Positions 1 to 10,270 of a stretch of DNA of 64,000 nucleotides are shown piece after piece; position 1 is the first letter of the stretch; every line of letters starts with the position of its first letter. Position numbers and translations under genes: made by a program. The notes under the pieces are model-generated. The model saw only the letters and a list, made by a program, of their open reading frames with translations, was not told where the DNA came from and did no database searches. Location: the NCBI RefSeq assembly GCF_002575655.3, contig NC_053040.3, positions 224,206,628 through 224,270,627 on the forward strand, written 5' to 3'. The stretch is from Aegilops tauschii subsp. strangulata. Lineage: Eukaryota > Streptophyta > Magnoliopsida > Poales > Poaceae.

Positions 1-1475
1 TAAAAAAATTTAAAAAAGGTTACATGATTAATAATTTATGCAAAGTGAGTAATAAAAGAAATATGGCCCGTGCGCCGAACACCCGACGAGGTAGGACCCT
101 CTTGATAATGCTGTAGTCCCCGAGGCAACCGAACATGTCGGTATGGCAATTCGATCAACAAGGTGATCATGTGAGCCGATTTATGCCAATTGGGATGATG
201 ACGTTGGCTTGCCGAAGTGACCGCATGACGTAGTCGAAGTTGATCACGCCGAAGTCAATGTTGATGCAGGGCGTCGGCGTGACGCGGTGAAGGCGTGGTA
301 AATCCTGAATTCACAGGTCGATCGAAGTTCCGGATTCGGCGTTCGCCGAACTTTATACGGAAACTGACCGAACCACCACGTCACCGTCGCTAATGCGGCC
401 ACCATTTGACTGACCTGGTTTATCTTTTGTAGCAATATGAAGAAAGATTACCCCCAAAATTGGGACTCGATCCGCACACCCATTGCCTAATGGGCGATGA
501 AGCGATGACATGGCGATGTCGGCGCGCCAGACCCATGCAATCCGTGGGGCGATGGTGTTGGCGATAATTTAGTCTTTGTGATGCCGAACTCTTGTTCGGC
601 TTGCCGAGTTGATGATCTGATAAGGTTGGGCTCGGCTCGATGAAGTGACGATCTGTCTAGCGCAGGTCGGCAGATGTGGAGTAAAGGCTGGTTTGACACC
701 GGCATGACAGCGAAGATTACCTCCGAAAAGGAGCAAAATTTGTGAGCATGTGTTCATAAACAAAACACAATACCCTACAAATAGATTCTTCCAAAAAGGT
801 TGTCCAATATCCCGTTCATGAAGAAATATGAACTCGGGTCGGATTCATATTCGCGCAGAAAACATATCCGAAAAGTGATGCATTAATCGGAAGGTTCCCA
901 GAGTTTGGACGGTCGGATCGAGCTGAAATTTTGAGAGGTGGTAGATATAGGAATTCCGCAGCCGATCAACGGTTGGATCTTCTAAAGGACGTCCGAGCTA
1001 GATGCTGGACACCACGCTCCAAACTCGTCTAGATTCCCGTCCAGATTCGACAGGGCTCCGGTATATCGGAGATCAGCGGAGATTGCTCCATCGGAACAAG
1101 ACGAAATTTTACAGTGTTGTTGTAGACTCAATTCCGCACCATTCCATTGAAGGAATCGTCAAAGCAATGCTCGAGGAGGTGGTGGTAGCGGATACAAGTT
1201 CGCTGTTCGGAAAAACTGCACGGTCGCCCGAGGGCAATGTTGACGTTGAGCCCCCGAGCTCTATGGATGATTCCTCCATGATCATGATAGAGATCGGAGT
1301 TGATGTTGATGAAGGCCCTCGTCCGAACATGATGATTTGAGGCAAGGCACAATCCTTGGTCAAGCCAAGGTGACCAGTCAAGCCGGCGACAAAGACGCTG
1401 ACGTCGCAGTTGATCTGCAGACGAGCCATTGATCTTTTGCCGATCACGCAGCGGAGCTCTCAATGAAGGCACCAT
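1..1475 (+). mobile_element. 3' internal part of a non-coding LTR retrotransposon (left end outside window)
   Basis: The stretch has no convincing coding frame. It ends in a block reading CTCTCAATGAAGGCACCAT directly before a TGTCGGTGTC LTR start, a junction I recognise from Triticeae LTR elements. It contains short repeats of the type GATGTTGATG and GCCGAACT. The small frames at 1002-1340 (plus) and 1109-1538 (minus) look like chance. No gag or pol motif is visible, so the element is either non-autonomous or its coding part lies further left. Confidence 0.55.
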
Positions 1476-1957
1476 TGTCGGTGTCAAAACTGGCAGATCT
1501 TGTGGTAGGGGGTCCTGAGCTGTGGATTCTCGGATCAATGGTAACAGGAACGAAGGAGACGATGTTTACCCAGGTTCGGGCTCTCTTGATGGAGGTAAAA
1601 CCCTACGTCCTGCTCTTGTTTATATTGATGGAGTATCAAGTACATAGTAGATCTACCTCGAGATCATATGTTGTGGTCTAAAACTTGAGGGTATGATGAA
1701 TAATGTCATAATGATCTATCGACTAGCCTAGCCTCGGCTTATATAATGTACCGGCAGCCTATGATAACAAGAGTCCTAGTCGAATACGTTGGTGGAGAGG
1801 AGTTCTTGTCTTGATCATCAAGCCTTGTGGAATCTTCCTCATGTGCGGCATGGGCTGCCCGAAGTGGCCCATGAGTGAACTGCCATGGGGGTCCTCGGCC
1901 TGATCTAGCTGGTCGGGAAACGACGAGGTGAGTACCCCCTAGTCCAGGACACCGTCA
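1476..1957 (+). repeat. 3' LTR of the element at 1-1475
   Basis: The repeat starts TGTCGGTGTCAAAAC and ends CCCCTAGTCCAGGACACCGTCA, giving the TG...CA ends of an LTR of about 482 bp. On its right side it cuts an exonuclease reading frame exactly at its last base. No matching 5-bp duplication is seen beside its left end, which fits a 3' LTR whose partner lies outside the window rather than a solo LTR. Confidence 0.65.
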
Positions 1958-2328
1958 TCCACCGTAGCGAAACTGTAGTCGGAGCTGTTGATAAACCCGG
2001 AGAAACGCTTGCAAGGCCTTGTGGCCAGATGGTAGTGGTAGACGAGGATGTCATGTCGCATGCACAGCTAGGCAACGACAACCTTCTGATCATGTCCGGC
2101 ACGACTAATGGTGTACTCGAGGTCGAAACCGACCACTTGGTACTTGTCCTCGGCAAGGAACTGCTCCATAGTTTGGATGGAGCTCTCCACCGAGACCGGA
2201 TCATTCGTGTACACCACCGAGAGGGCCTTCCCCCTCACGTGAGTGTCCACTATGTGATGCATGGTGAACTGCCCACCGTTGTCGTCGTCGGCCACTGGGA
2301 GCGCCATTGGAGCCACGGGGATCGCCAT
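1958..2328 (-). pseudogene. WRN-like 3'-5' exonuclease relic, N-terminal part
   Basis: The frame opens with an ATG at 2328 about 46 bp below a TATA box. It reads through a segment containing VVGFDLEYT, which matches motif I (D-x-E) of the DEDD exonuclease fold found in small WRN-like nucleases of grasses. An in-frame TAG at 2068-2070 interrupts it. The same frame then continues with LCMRHDILVYHYHLATRPCK and SSDYSFATVDD before the LTR of the neighbouring element cuts it at 1958. Motifs II and III would lie beyond the insertion and are not in the window. The family removes nucleotides from 3' ends of nucleic acids, but no activity is expected from this copy. A second member lies at 44930-45649. 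Confidence 0.75.
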
Positions 2329-2373
2329 TGGAACCGCTAGATGTCCTCTCTGTATGTGTCGTAGTGGGTGTGC

Positions 2374-2382
2374 TTATTATAT
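2374..2382 (-). promoter_or_regulatory. TATA box of the exonuclease relic
   Basis: On the minus strand the sequence reads CGATATAATAAGC, about 46 bp before the ATG at 2328. The next 350 bp upstream are GC-rich and contain no other gene. Confidence 0.5.
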
Positions 2383-2757
2383 CGTGTGATGCAAGAGATG
2401 AAGGTAAATGGCCACAGGAATAAATGGGGGTCAGGCGGCCTGGATTCTCTACGCGTCCGCATGGCAATTTTTGCAGCGGGTAACTGCATTGTCGCGCCGC
2501 GCCCGGCGCAACCGCATGCACACGAACGTGCGTGATCGTGCGCCGGCCCCAAACACTGGCAGCGCACGTGGCAGGACGAGGGCAGAGCACCCGGAGGGAC
2601 GCGAGAGCAGAGCGCGCGCAGCGGGACGCGAGCAGAGCGCGTCGCGTGTGCCTCAACCGCAAGCAACCACATGCATAGAGCAGCTGAACACGCAGGAAAT
2701 GGTCGCCTACAAGCCGGCCGGCAGTTGCGTCGCTGCGTAGAGAACGGCCATGTGCTA

Positions 2758-2957
2758 CTACCTCCGTATTGGTCTATAGTCCCCTTTATATTTTGTGCCA
2801 TACTTTTCCCTCAAATTAACCAACAAAATGTTAATGCATGTTATAAAAATTATATAATTGGAAACTATGTTCAAATGCGAATCCAACTATATAATCTTTG
2901 GCGACATGCACTCATATTTTATTAGTTAAATCCTACTTCTAAACCAGCACGGGGGTA
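2758..2957. mobile_element. Stowaway-like MITE
   Basis: A 200-bp element flanked by TA begins CTACCTCCGTATTGGTC and ends with the degenerate inverted copy ACCAGCACGGGGGTA. It shares its interior (GTTAATGCATGT, ACATGCACT, AGTTAAAT) with the copies at 41473-41670 and about 40890-41090. It sits between two divergent gene relics. Confidence 0.65.
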
Positions 2958-3221
2958 TAGTTGGTAATTAAATCGCAAACGTTTTTTTATTAATGGTATG
3001 TGTACGTGGCCTTTTGTCCCCCTCTCGCACGTCTTGTCACCTCGCTGCCGCAGACGGCTTACAGCGCAAGCTTGCGCAGCGCGCCGGGGCGTTCTTTTGG
3101 CCAAACGGTGGAGCCAATGAATCGTCGGTCAGCTCGTTCCCGCGCAATCTCGCAGGTTCCCATGCAAGCTTCCTGCCCGACTCGGTGAAATCCCCGAAAA
3201 TCCCAATGCTTACCGGCCTGC

Positions 3222-3229
3222 TATATAAA
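3222..3229 (+). promoter_or_regulatory. TATA box of the gene relic starting near 3310
   Basis: TATATAAA lies about 80 bp before the ATG at 3310. A pyrimidine-rich leader (CCCTCCCTCCCTG) follows, as is usual for plant 5' leaders. Confidence 0.55.
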
Positions 3230-3309
3230 CGCTCACGGCCGACGAGTCCTGCGTCGCATTTTCCCTCCCTCCCTGTAGCTTATCTCGTCTGCTTCTCCCA
3301 CAATCACTA

Positions 3310-3783
3310 ATGGTATCGATCCGTCATCATCGCTCAGCCACTCGCCGTCATCAGAGGAGAGCTCCAGCTGGGAGGCTACACCGCGGCGGCGGTGCAGTCC
3401 ATGGTGTAGTGTAGTGCGCGTGGCGTCCCTATTGGGTGTGCGCGGAACACCCACCACACGCTCCTCCGCCGGTGCCCGTCGGCAGCTGTTGCCGGCCGCC
3501 ATTGCCGCCACAACACCGTCGAAAGCCAGGGCCATCGCCCGCTCCGATGCCGCAGCCAGAAGGTGGGAGGTGGACGCTGTGGCCGCCATCCCACTAGCGG
3601 CCACCGTGGCCATCACCCGCTCCACCACCGCGGCCCGAAGGCGGGAGGTGGTGGTTGTGGCCGCCACCCCATCGTCGGCCGCTGTGGCCGCCAGCCCACC
3701 AAACCTCCGAGGTCATCACCCGCTCCCCCACCGCTGCCCGAAGGCGGGAGGCGGAGGTGGATGCCCGCACGTGTGTCAGCGAC
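3310..3783 (+). pseudogene. Unknown grass gene, 5' part, split by a retrotransposon
   Basis: An ATG at 3310 is put out of frame by a tiny indel. The next frame reads DPSSSLSHSPSSEESSSWEA, a Ser/Glu-rich start of the kind seen in lineage-specific grass proteins. Three copies of a 26-residue repeat follow (at about 3530, 3608 and 3711), each with a core like AITRSTTAARRREV. Copies one and two share a frame; copy three is shifted by one base, so there is a frameshift. The LTR element at 3784 splits the codon series VDARTCVSD. The 3' part resumes at 11161 in the matching frame. The function is unknown and I do not recognise a named domain. Confidence 0.55.
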
Positions 3784-4683
3784 TGTCGGCGTTCTGGGAA
3801 CAGGGGTCCCCGGACTTGCCTGCCTCCGGCCCACGGCGTGGCTATGCTAACGGGCCTGTATGGCCCATCTTCATCAACAAGGCATTCAAGACCCTCGCGA
3901 GGGGCCAAGCCTCGCGAGGCGGACGACGCAAGACCTCCTCAGGAGCGGCCTCACCAGGCTGCCTCGCGAGGAGCGGAGTTATCAAGGCGGGGCAAACCCC
4001 GCGAGGCTCTTGTGACGTGAGCCATGATGATCGACACCAGGCGGGCGCCAGCGCGCGCAGCGTCCTTTTTTCCTCCTTGGTGCTAAGAAGGCCAGCGCAG
4101 GCGCGGAGTACCGAGGCATCAGGCAAAGGTTTCCATATCGGTGCAACGAGACCAAGACCAGCAGGACGGCAAGACGGAGGTCACCGTGGAGCCCAAGACG
4201 GCGTCACCACCAGACACTTTTGCAGGCGAAGACCACTTTTGTCATGATAGCTTGTACTAGCTGTCCCCTTTCAAATTAGCCCGCCATTGTTGGCTCCCTT
4301 CCCGCTCAATATTTGGGGAGAGGACCAGGGCCTATATAAGTAGAACTAGCCACCGCAGTAGAGGCATCTGATAACTCATTCAGAGGCATCTCACCCACAC
4401 AAGTTAGTCGAGCACAAGAACACCTCAACCTCAGGAGGCTGTTCTTCCCCTTGTACTGTCCATCATTAGCCCAAGAGGCAATCCACCACCACACACTGGA
4501 GGGTATTACACCACAATGGTGGACCGAACTAGTATACATCTCGTGTCTTTCTGTGTTGTTAGTTCGTCGAGTTCGTCCGCGAGATCCTAGCGAGCTAGGG
4601 CGTAGATTGGTAGGAGGGAAAGAACTTCACGCGCACCCCAGAGTTCGAACCTTAAGGGTTTTGCCGGAACCCCACATCCGATA
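3784..4683 (+). repeat. 5' LTR of the Tat-type element
   Basis: It starts TGTCGGCGTTCTGGGAAC and ends CCGATA, where the 3' copy has CCGACA, so the terminal CA has decayed. It contains several CCTCGCGAGG palindromes (for example 3910-3919 and 3962-3971), a TATA box (CCTATATAAGTAG near 4331) and a GTTCGTCGAGTTCGTCCGCGAG block near the end. Compared with the 3' LTR it has about 18 extra bases around 3896-3915, between CTCGCGAG repeats. Confidence 0.85.
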
Positions 4684-4763
4684 TTTGGCGCGCCCGGTAG
4701 GGGTGCGCCGTAGCTTCCCTTCCGTCGATCGGCGCTCCGTCGCTCTGCCGCTCCTTCGTCTCC

Positions 4764-7241
4764 ATGGCAGACGCTCGCCGCGCTCGAGCTGAGCGCCGGG
4801 CTGCCCTCACCGCCCGCGTTGCTCAGACCGCTCCCTTCGGTGGGCCGCCTCGTCGTTCTCCGTCTCCTGCTGCCAACACCGCCACCGGCCCGGCGGGGAA
4901 CGAGCAGCAAGCATCCTCGCTGCAGCCATCGGTGCGGCAGGACGGCCGCACCGCCACTCCATCGCTGACCCCGGCCGATTCCTCGTCCCACGCACGTCGC
5001 GCTCCCATGGATGCGCAGGCCGCGCTCCTCATGACGAACGAGCTCCTGTGCTACCGCCCGGTCGACGACCTCTACGAGGACTGGCTCGACCGTGTCGCCG
5101 AGCTCGTCCGCGCCGCAGGGGGCTCCCCGGCGCCGTCCCTTTCTCAGCCTCGCCCTCCTCCAGCCACGGGCGACATGGCTCATGGGGCGCCTCCACCACC
5201 TCTACCCCAAGACGGTGCATTGGCGCCAAGGCGCGCGGCCCCACGGCGCGATCCACCTCGCCTGGTGCCCGCGCGTAAAGAGAGAAGCTGCCAAGAAATT
5301 CCTCGGCCGCGAGAAGCTGCACCTGCGCTTCCCGCGCCACCTCACCAAGACCGCGCGCCACCCGCGGTGGCGGCACGTGGGCCTCGTCAAGACTAAGCTC
5401 CACCTCCGAGACGGGCCCCGGCAACCACGGCCGGCTGCCGCGCCTTCACCCCCGAGCTGCGTAGCGTCGCCTGGCCGGGCAAGTTCAAGCCGGATCTGCC
5501 TCCTTGCTACGTCGGTACCCTTGACCCCGCGGAGTTCCTGCAGCTCTACGAGCTGAGCGTCGAACCGGCCAACGGCGACGAGAAAGTCATGGCGAACTGG
5601 TTTTCTATGGCTCTCAAGGATGGTGCCCGCTCCTGGCTCCTGAACCTGCCGCAAGGCTCGATCTCCTCCTGGGACGAGATGCGCGACCGCTTCGTCGCCA
5701 ACTTCCAGGGCACTCACGACCGCCCACCGGCCGCGGGTGACCTGCGCCGCATCAAGCAACAACCAGGAGAGACCCTACAGAAGTACATCCAGCGCTTCAA
5801 CAACACCCACCTCAAGATCCCCAAGGTGATGGACGAGGCCATCATCTCCGCGTTCTCTGACGGCGTCCGCGACATCAAGATGAAGGAAGAGCTCGCTATC
5901 CACAAGGAGCTGTGCACATCTCAGGAGCTGTTGAACCTGGCGACCAAGTGCGCAAGAGCTGAGGAGGGGCGCCTCTCCCTCCTCGAGCTACCAGCTGCGG
6001 CCGCAGAAGAGAAGAAGGCCAAGGCCAAGGACGTGAAGCGCAAGGAAGCATCCGTGCTCGCAGCGGAGCCATACACCAAGCAAGGCAGGGACCAGCCCGA
6101 GTCATCCAACAACAGCCGACCATTCTGCGCCTTCCACAACCTGAACACCCACAACACCAGCGACTGTCAAGAGCTCAGAGCCATTCGTGAAGGACGCTAC
6201 GGTCGACACCCCGAGCGCAGCGACCGGGGCTACGGCCGAGGAGGAGGACGTGGCGGCGGACGCTGGGACGACCGTGGCCCACACCAGGAGTGGCGCGACT
6301 GGCCTCGTGAGGATCGCTGGCAAGATCATCCTCGCGAGGGTGCCTGGAGAGACCAGCCTCGCGAGGACCGTCCTCAGGGCAACGCTGGTCTTCCCCCGCT
6401 GCCGCCACCACCAAGAAGGAGCGACGACCACCATCAGGACGAGGGGGCTGGGGGCTTCCAGGAGCCGCGCGCTATCGCCTGCATCTTGGGCGGAGCCCAG
6501 GCCCCAGCCTCGAAGTGCATCTTTAAACAGTTTGCTCGTGAAGTGAATGCAGTCCTCCCCAAGCTCGAGACCACGCGCCCGCTCAGGTGGTCCCAGTGCG
6601 CCATCACCTTCAACTCGGCAGGCCAGCTCAAGTGCGCAGCCACCGCTGGCGTCCTCCCGATGCTTTGCTCACCAGTCATCAGCAACGTGCAAGTCACCAA
6701 GACCCTCATCGACGGCGGCGCAGGGCTCAACATCCTGTCCGTCGACACGTTCGACAATCTTCAAGTGCCCTATGACTAGCTTCAGCCTACCAAGCCTTTC
6801 TTAGGAGTGACCGACGGTTCCACCACACCGATAGGGCAAGTCCGCCTCCCTGTCACCTTCGGGGAATGCAAGAACTACTGCACCGAGCTCATCGACTTCG
6901 ACGTCGCGCACATCCGCCTGCCATACAACGCCATCCTCGGGTATCCGGCCCTGGCCAAGTTCATGGCGGTGACCCACCATGGCTACAACGTCCTCAAGAT
7001 GCCGGGAAGCGGCAGAATCATCACGGTCCCATGTGAAGAGAGAGATGCGGTGTGCTCCCTCGAGCGCACCTTCCAAGCTGCAGCAATCGACGACCCCGAC
7101 AGCAAAGGCGAGGGCCGTCCTGAAGCCCTCCCCAAGAAGAAGAAGCAGCTGCGTCGTGCAAGATCTCAGGAGGATGGCGTCGCAGCTGGAGCCTCGTCAG
7201 TATCAGCGCCCGCTCCAGGGGCGCCTCCCTCCATCGCATAG
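4764..7241 (+). pseudogene. gag-protease of the Tat-type gypsy element
   Basis: The frame opens at an ATG (4764) and has at least one frameshift between about 5150 and 5500. From 5589 it is open to a TAG at 6777-6779, then in the same frame to 7241. The capsid-type gag region lies at about 5590-5970. A single zinc-knuckle-like CAFHNLNTHNTSDC motif (C-x2-H-x4-H-x4-C) lies near 6127. The aspartic protease motif DGGAGLNIL lies near 6712, with the second lobe (AILGYPALAKF) near 6930. The knuckle and the DGGAG form fit grass Tat/Retand elements. Gag would package element RNA and the protease would cut the polyprotein; the breaks make this copy inactive. Confidence 0.8.
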
Positions 7242-7502
7242 GAAGGCGCGCCGGGCTCCCTCCTCGGGCAGGGCTTGGGGGCTCTCTTCTGGAGGGCGTC
7301 AGACCTTGCCAACATCATGAGGGAGGCGCTTGGGCACCACTTGGAGGCGTGCTTCGCGGCACGTTTCCCTCAGGAGAACACAGGGCAAGGAGCGCCCACC
7401 ACTCAGGAGTTCATCACCAAGGCCACTCATGAATTGCAAGACGCAAGGGCCATGTGCGGCGACCGCCGCTCACGAGGTGCAGCTCCCCATCCAGGCGAGG
7501 AT

Positions 7503-7560
7503 GATGGGCTGCGCGTCTGCATCGATGTTCCAGGGCTCAACAGGGCCGCATCTCAGGAGC
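7503..7560 (+). pseudogene. Reverse transcriptase scrap
   Basis: A short frame reads LRVCIDVPGLNRAA, resembling the CVDFTDLNKAC stretch at the start of gypsy reverse transcriptase. No polymerase YxDD motif, RNase H or integrase follows, so nearly all of pol has been lost. The match is short and could be coincidental. Confidence 0.4.
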
Positions 7561-7873
7561 CTTTCTGGCCTTCGCGCGTGGGCCGTTGCGAGGGTCCACC
7601 ACACAGCTGTGTTCGCATGCCCTCGGCTTGCCGAGCGTGTCGTCAGCCTATCAGCGCAACATGCGGCGTGTCTTGGCGGCTCAGGAGGCCAGGCACCACG
7701 CCGTCCTGGCAGAGATGGAGACGGTCCTCAAGGAACCACCTGAGCCCCCAGAGCCTCCCGAGGCTCAGGGCCCCAGTGGCTCGTGAGGAGCCATTCCTTC
7801 GCCGCGTACCTTCAGCTGCCCCAACTCTCCTTCGTCAACAGAACCAGGTGACATTTTCCAAGTTCGTTTAGCT

Positions 7874-8915
7874 AGGAGCACCCCTCGGGCTGCGTTATTC
7901 CTAGGCCGCGTGGGTCCGTCCCTGTGGCATGTATCCTTTTCTTATGTCTTTAGCTTACCTTGCTGGGGGCGCCCCTCGGGCTGCATCATCCCCAAGCCAC
8001 TTGGGCCTGACCCAGTGGCACATATCTTCCTGCATTTACCCAAGCTGATTTGCCTTTCATGCTTAATCTGCCTATGAACGTCACCTGCCCGATTGCCACC
8101 TGCTCGATCGTCGCCTCCCATGGAGCCTCCTCACATAGGCACGGCGCTGGTGCATGGGTCCGTCCCTGCCACGTCGACAAACCCGAGCGGTCGAGCTCTG
8201 GCTTGCGGCGCGCCCCGCGCACGTCACCTCATCAGGCCCTCAGTGCCTTCATCTCCTCACAGAGCAACCAGTGGCAGACTGGCAACCATAACGGCGAAAC
8301 CGTGTTTCTCCTTGTGCTGGCTCGCAGGCATATCATGAAGATAGCACCAGGCGGCACCACGAGCTCCCACCTCTTCCAAGTAATCTGCTTGCACGTTAAA
8401 AGGGGGGCTCCTGAGCATCGCGACTCAGGAGCTCCTACTGGCTCTCCAGCCCTCACCCCCTGGCCTTGTCCACGACATCGCAACCTGGCATACCAGCGGC
8501 AGCTGAGCTCGCTCGAGGGCCGGGACCTGAGGACCTAGAGCATGAAGAAAAGCATTGGAAGGGGGGACCCGTACGGGCCTAACCTAGCTACGCTGCGGAT
8601 GATTGCGCACAGGTCAAGCACAGCGCGGAGAATCGACCCCGAACTACCAAGATAAGTCACGAGCTCGGAACAACTAAGCTGTTGGAACCTAGGCGTTACA
8701 CTCGCCGCGTTCCTGTTGCGGCCACGTCGCATCCCTTTCTTACCCTGCCATAGCCGCTTGAGCGCTAAGGGGGACCTCCTGAGCATCGTGCCTCAGGGGC
8801 TCTCACTGGACCTCGGGCCGCTCACCTCCTGGCCTTGACCACGGCACGCGACCTGGCATACTAGCGACGGCTGCAGCCTGCCTGGGGACCGGGACCTGTC
8901 AGCGTAGAGCAACAA
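7874..8915 (+). repeat. Two diverged direct duplications in the 3' region of the element
   Basis: A unit of about 91 bp with the core CCCCTCGGGCTGC is present at about 7874 and 7965. A longer unit of about 146 bp, with CTCCTGAGCATCG at one end and CCGGGACCTG at the other, is present at about 8403-8540 and 8769-8915. No gene is seen here. The 3' non-coding zone lies between protease and the antisense ORF. Confidence 0.6.
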
Positions 8916-9154
8916 GCTATCGCGAGGTTGGAAAGGGGAGACCGAGCCTTAACAGGACATGCGCTCGCAAATTTTCATAACAGGGAATACATACGCAAAA
9001 GACATTACAGACCTTTACACACCCCCATGGGGTACTCCATGATTCTTCGCAGGGAACAAAAGCAAGAACTAAGAGGAATCCTATCTACACCCTCCCGTGG
9101 CGGACGCCATCATCAACAGTGGGCCACGGGAGGCCGGCGCCAACCCCATCCAGA

Positions 9155-9943
9155 TCAGCGGCTACGGCGGCTGGACGCCGCGGCCCTGCTCCGAGCCCGG
9201 CGAGAGCTCGGGGGCACGTAGCTGTCGTCGCTTGTCTTTGTAGTCTCGTAAAGCTCGGGAGAATCGCTAGACTCCCAGGGGCTGCTACTGCTGGAGTAGC
9301 CACGAGCGGAGCGCGCGTCAACCTGGCGCTCCCCTCCAGGGCAACACTCCAGGTGGCGGCCCTCCGCGTCGAAGACCTTGGAGAAGAGCGGGGAGGCGCC
9401 ATCATACTCAAAGTGGATCGCGAGGGCGCCTTCTGCGCGGCAAACCCGCGCAACCTCGCCCCAACCGCGGGTCATGAAGATCTTGCCGGTGGGGACCGCT
9501 TCGATCTCTGCTTCGGTCGCCGGAGCATCACAGTCGGCATGCTGCAGCCAGAGCTCGACAGGCCCCCTCGGCGGCATCACGTCGGAGAAGAACCGCAGGA
9601 AGCGGATCCAGGAGCTTGGGGGCATCGGCGCCCATAGCACAAGCTCGCGCGAGGAATCCGAGGCGTGGATTCTAGGGGCGACGGCGCGTGTCGCCATAGC
9701 GCGGCGACCACGGACGCGGCGCTTGCGGCGCCGCTCATCGTTCCGCCCTCCTGAGCCCTCGGCTCGGGCGTACAAGGGTAGCGGATACCCTGGAGGAGGC
9801 CGCTCGCACCAAGGCCTCGTCAGCACCTGCATCGCCGCTTCGTCGCGACGATGGACCAACCTCTTCTTCGGTGGGAGCGGCCCCGGATTGTCGCGGGGGG
9901 CCTTCCCTTTCTCTTCAGCGGAGAACCTTCGGATGGGCGCCAT
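9155..9943 (-). CDS. Antisense retrotransposon ORF with a B3-like DNA-binding domain (262 aa)
   Basis: The frame runs uninterrupted from an ATG at 9943 to a stop at 9155, opposite to gag, ending before the 3' LTR. A longer non-terminated reading goes up into the LTR, but this ATG sits about 80 bp below a TATA-like box. Residues 71-81 are a basic cluster (RRRKRRVRGRR) that could be a nuclear signal. Residues about 115-200 resemble a plant B3 domain, with KIFMTRGWGEVARV followed by EGALAIHFEYDG and FSKVFD, the pattern of B3 proteins that ends in a GD..F-type strand. The C-terminal tail is Ser-rich. Extra antisense ORFs are known in Tat elements; the B3 assignment is my inference. It is the only long intact frame in the element although gag is broken. 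Confidence 0.6.
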   Translation of the reverse strand: MAPIRRFSAEEKGKAPRDNPGPLPPKKRLVHRRDEAAMQVLTRPWCERPPPGYPLPLYARAEGSGGRNDERRRKRRVRGRRAMATRAVAPRIHASDSSRELVLWAPMPPSSWIRFLRFFSDVMPPRGPVELWLQHADCDAPATEAEIEAVPTGKIFMTRGWGEVARVCRAEGALAIHFEYDGASPLFSKVFDAEGRHLECCPGGERQVDARSARGYSSSSSPWESSDSPELYETTKTSDDSYVPPSSRRARSRAAASSRRSR

Positions 9944-10018
9944 TGCAACTAGTGGAGGAGCAAGGAGGAAGAAGCAAGTGAACCAAGAAGAGATGGGCGA
10001 CGGGGGCTCCACCCCCTC

Positions 10019-10032
10019 CCCATTTATGGCGG
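10019..10032 (-). promoter_or_regulatory. TATA-like box for the antisense ORF
   Basis: On the minus strand CGCCATAAATGGGGAG lies about 80 bp upstream of the ATG at 9943, followed by a GC-rich leader. This would give the ORF its own promoter inside the element, independent of the LTR. Confidence 0.4.
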
Positions 10033-10270
10033 AAGAAGGCCAACCGGCGCCTCCCACGACCGCAGGTAATGATGATTTTCCTTGCATGTCGCAGGGACTT
10101 GTCAAATCGAGCAGTTGCCGAGGCAGCGTTGGGAAGTGGAGACGCCCACGTCCAATCAACCGCCACGTGTCGACTGAGGCCGCAGGCTTTTGGGGCCCGC
10201 GGCGCTCCGTACTTGACCTTTGGCTTCGCCTTGAAGCCAAGCCCGAGCGCGCCTTGGGCCCGGGGGCTAC

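Noticed and set aside
3414..4247. A 277-residue frame
   Set aside because: It crosses the LTR border at 3784, so it is a fusion of the relic frame with transposon sequence.
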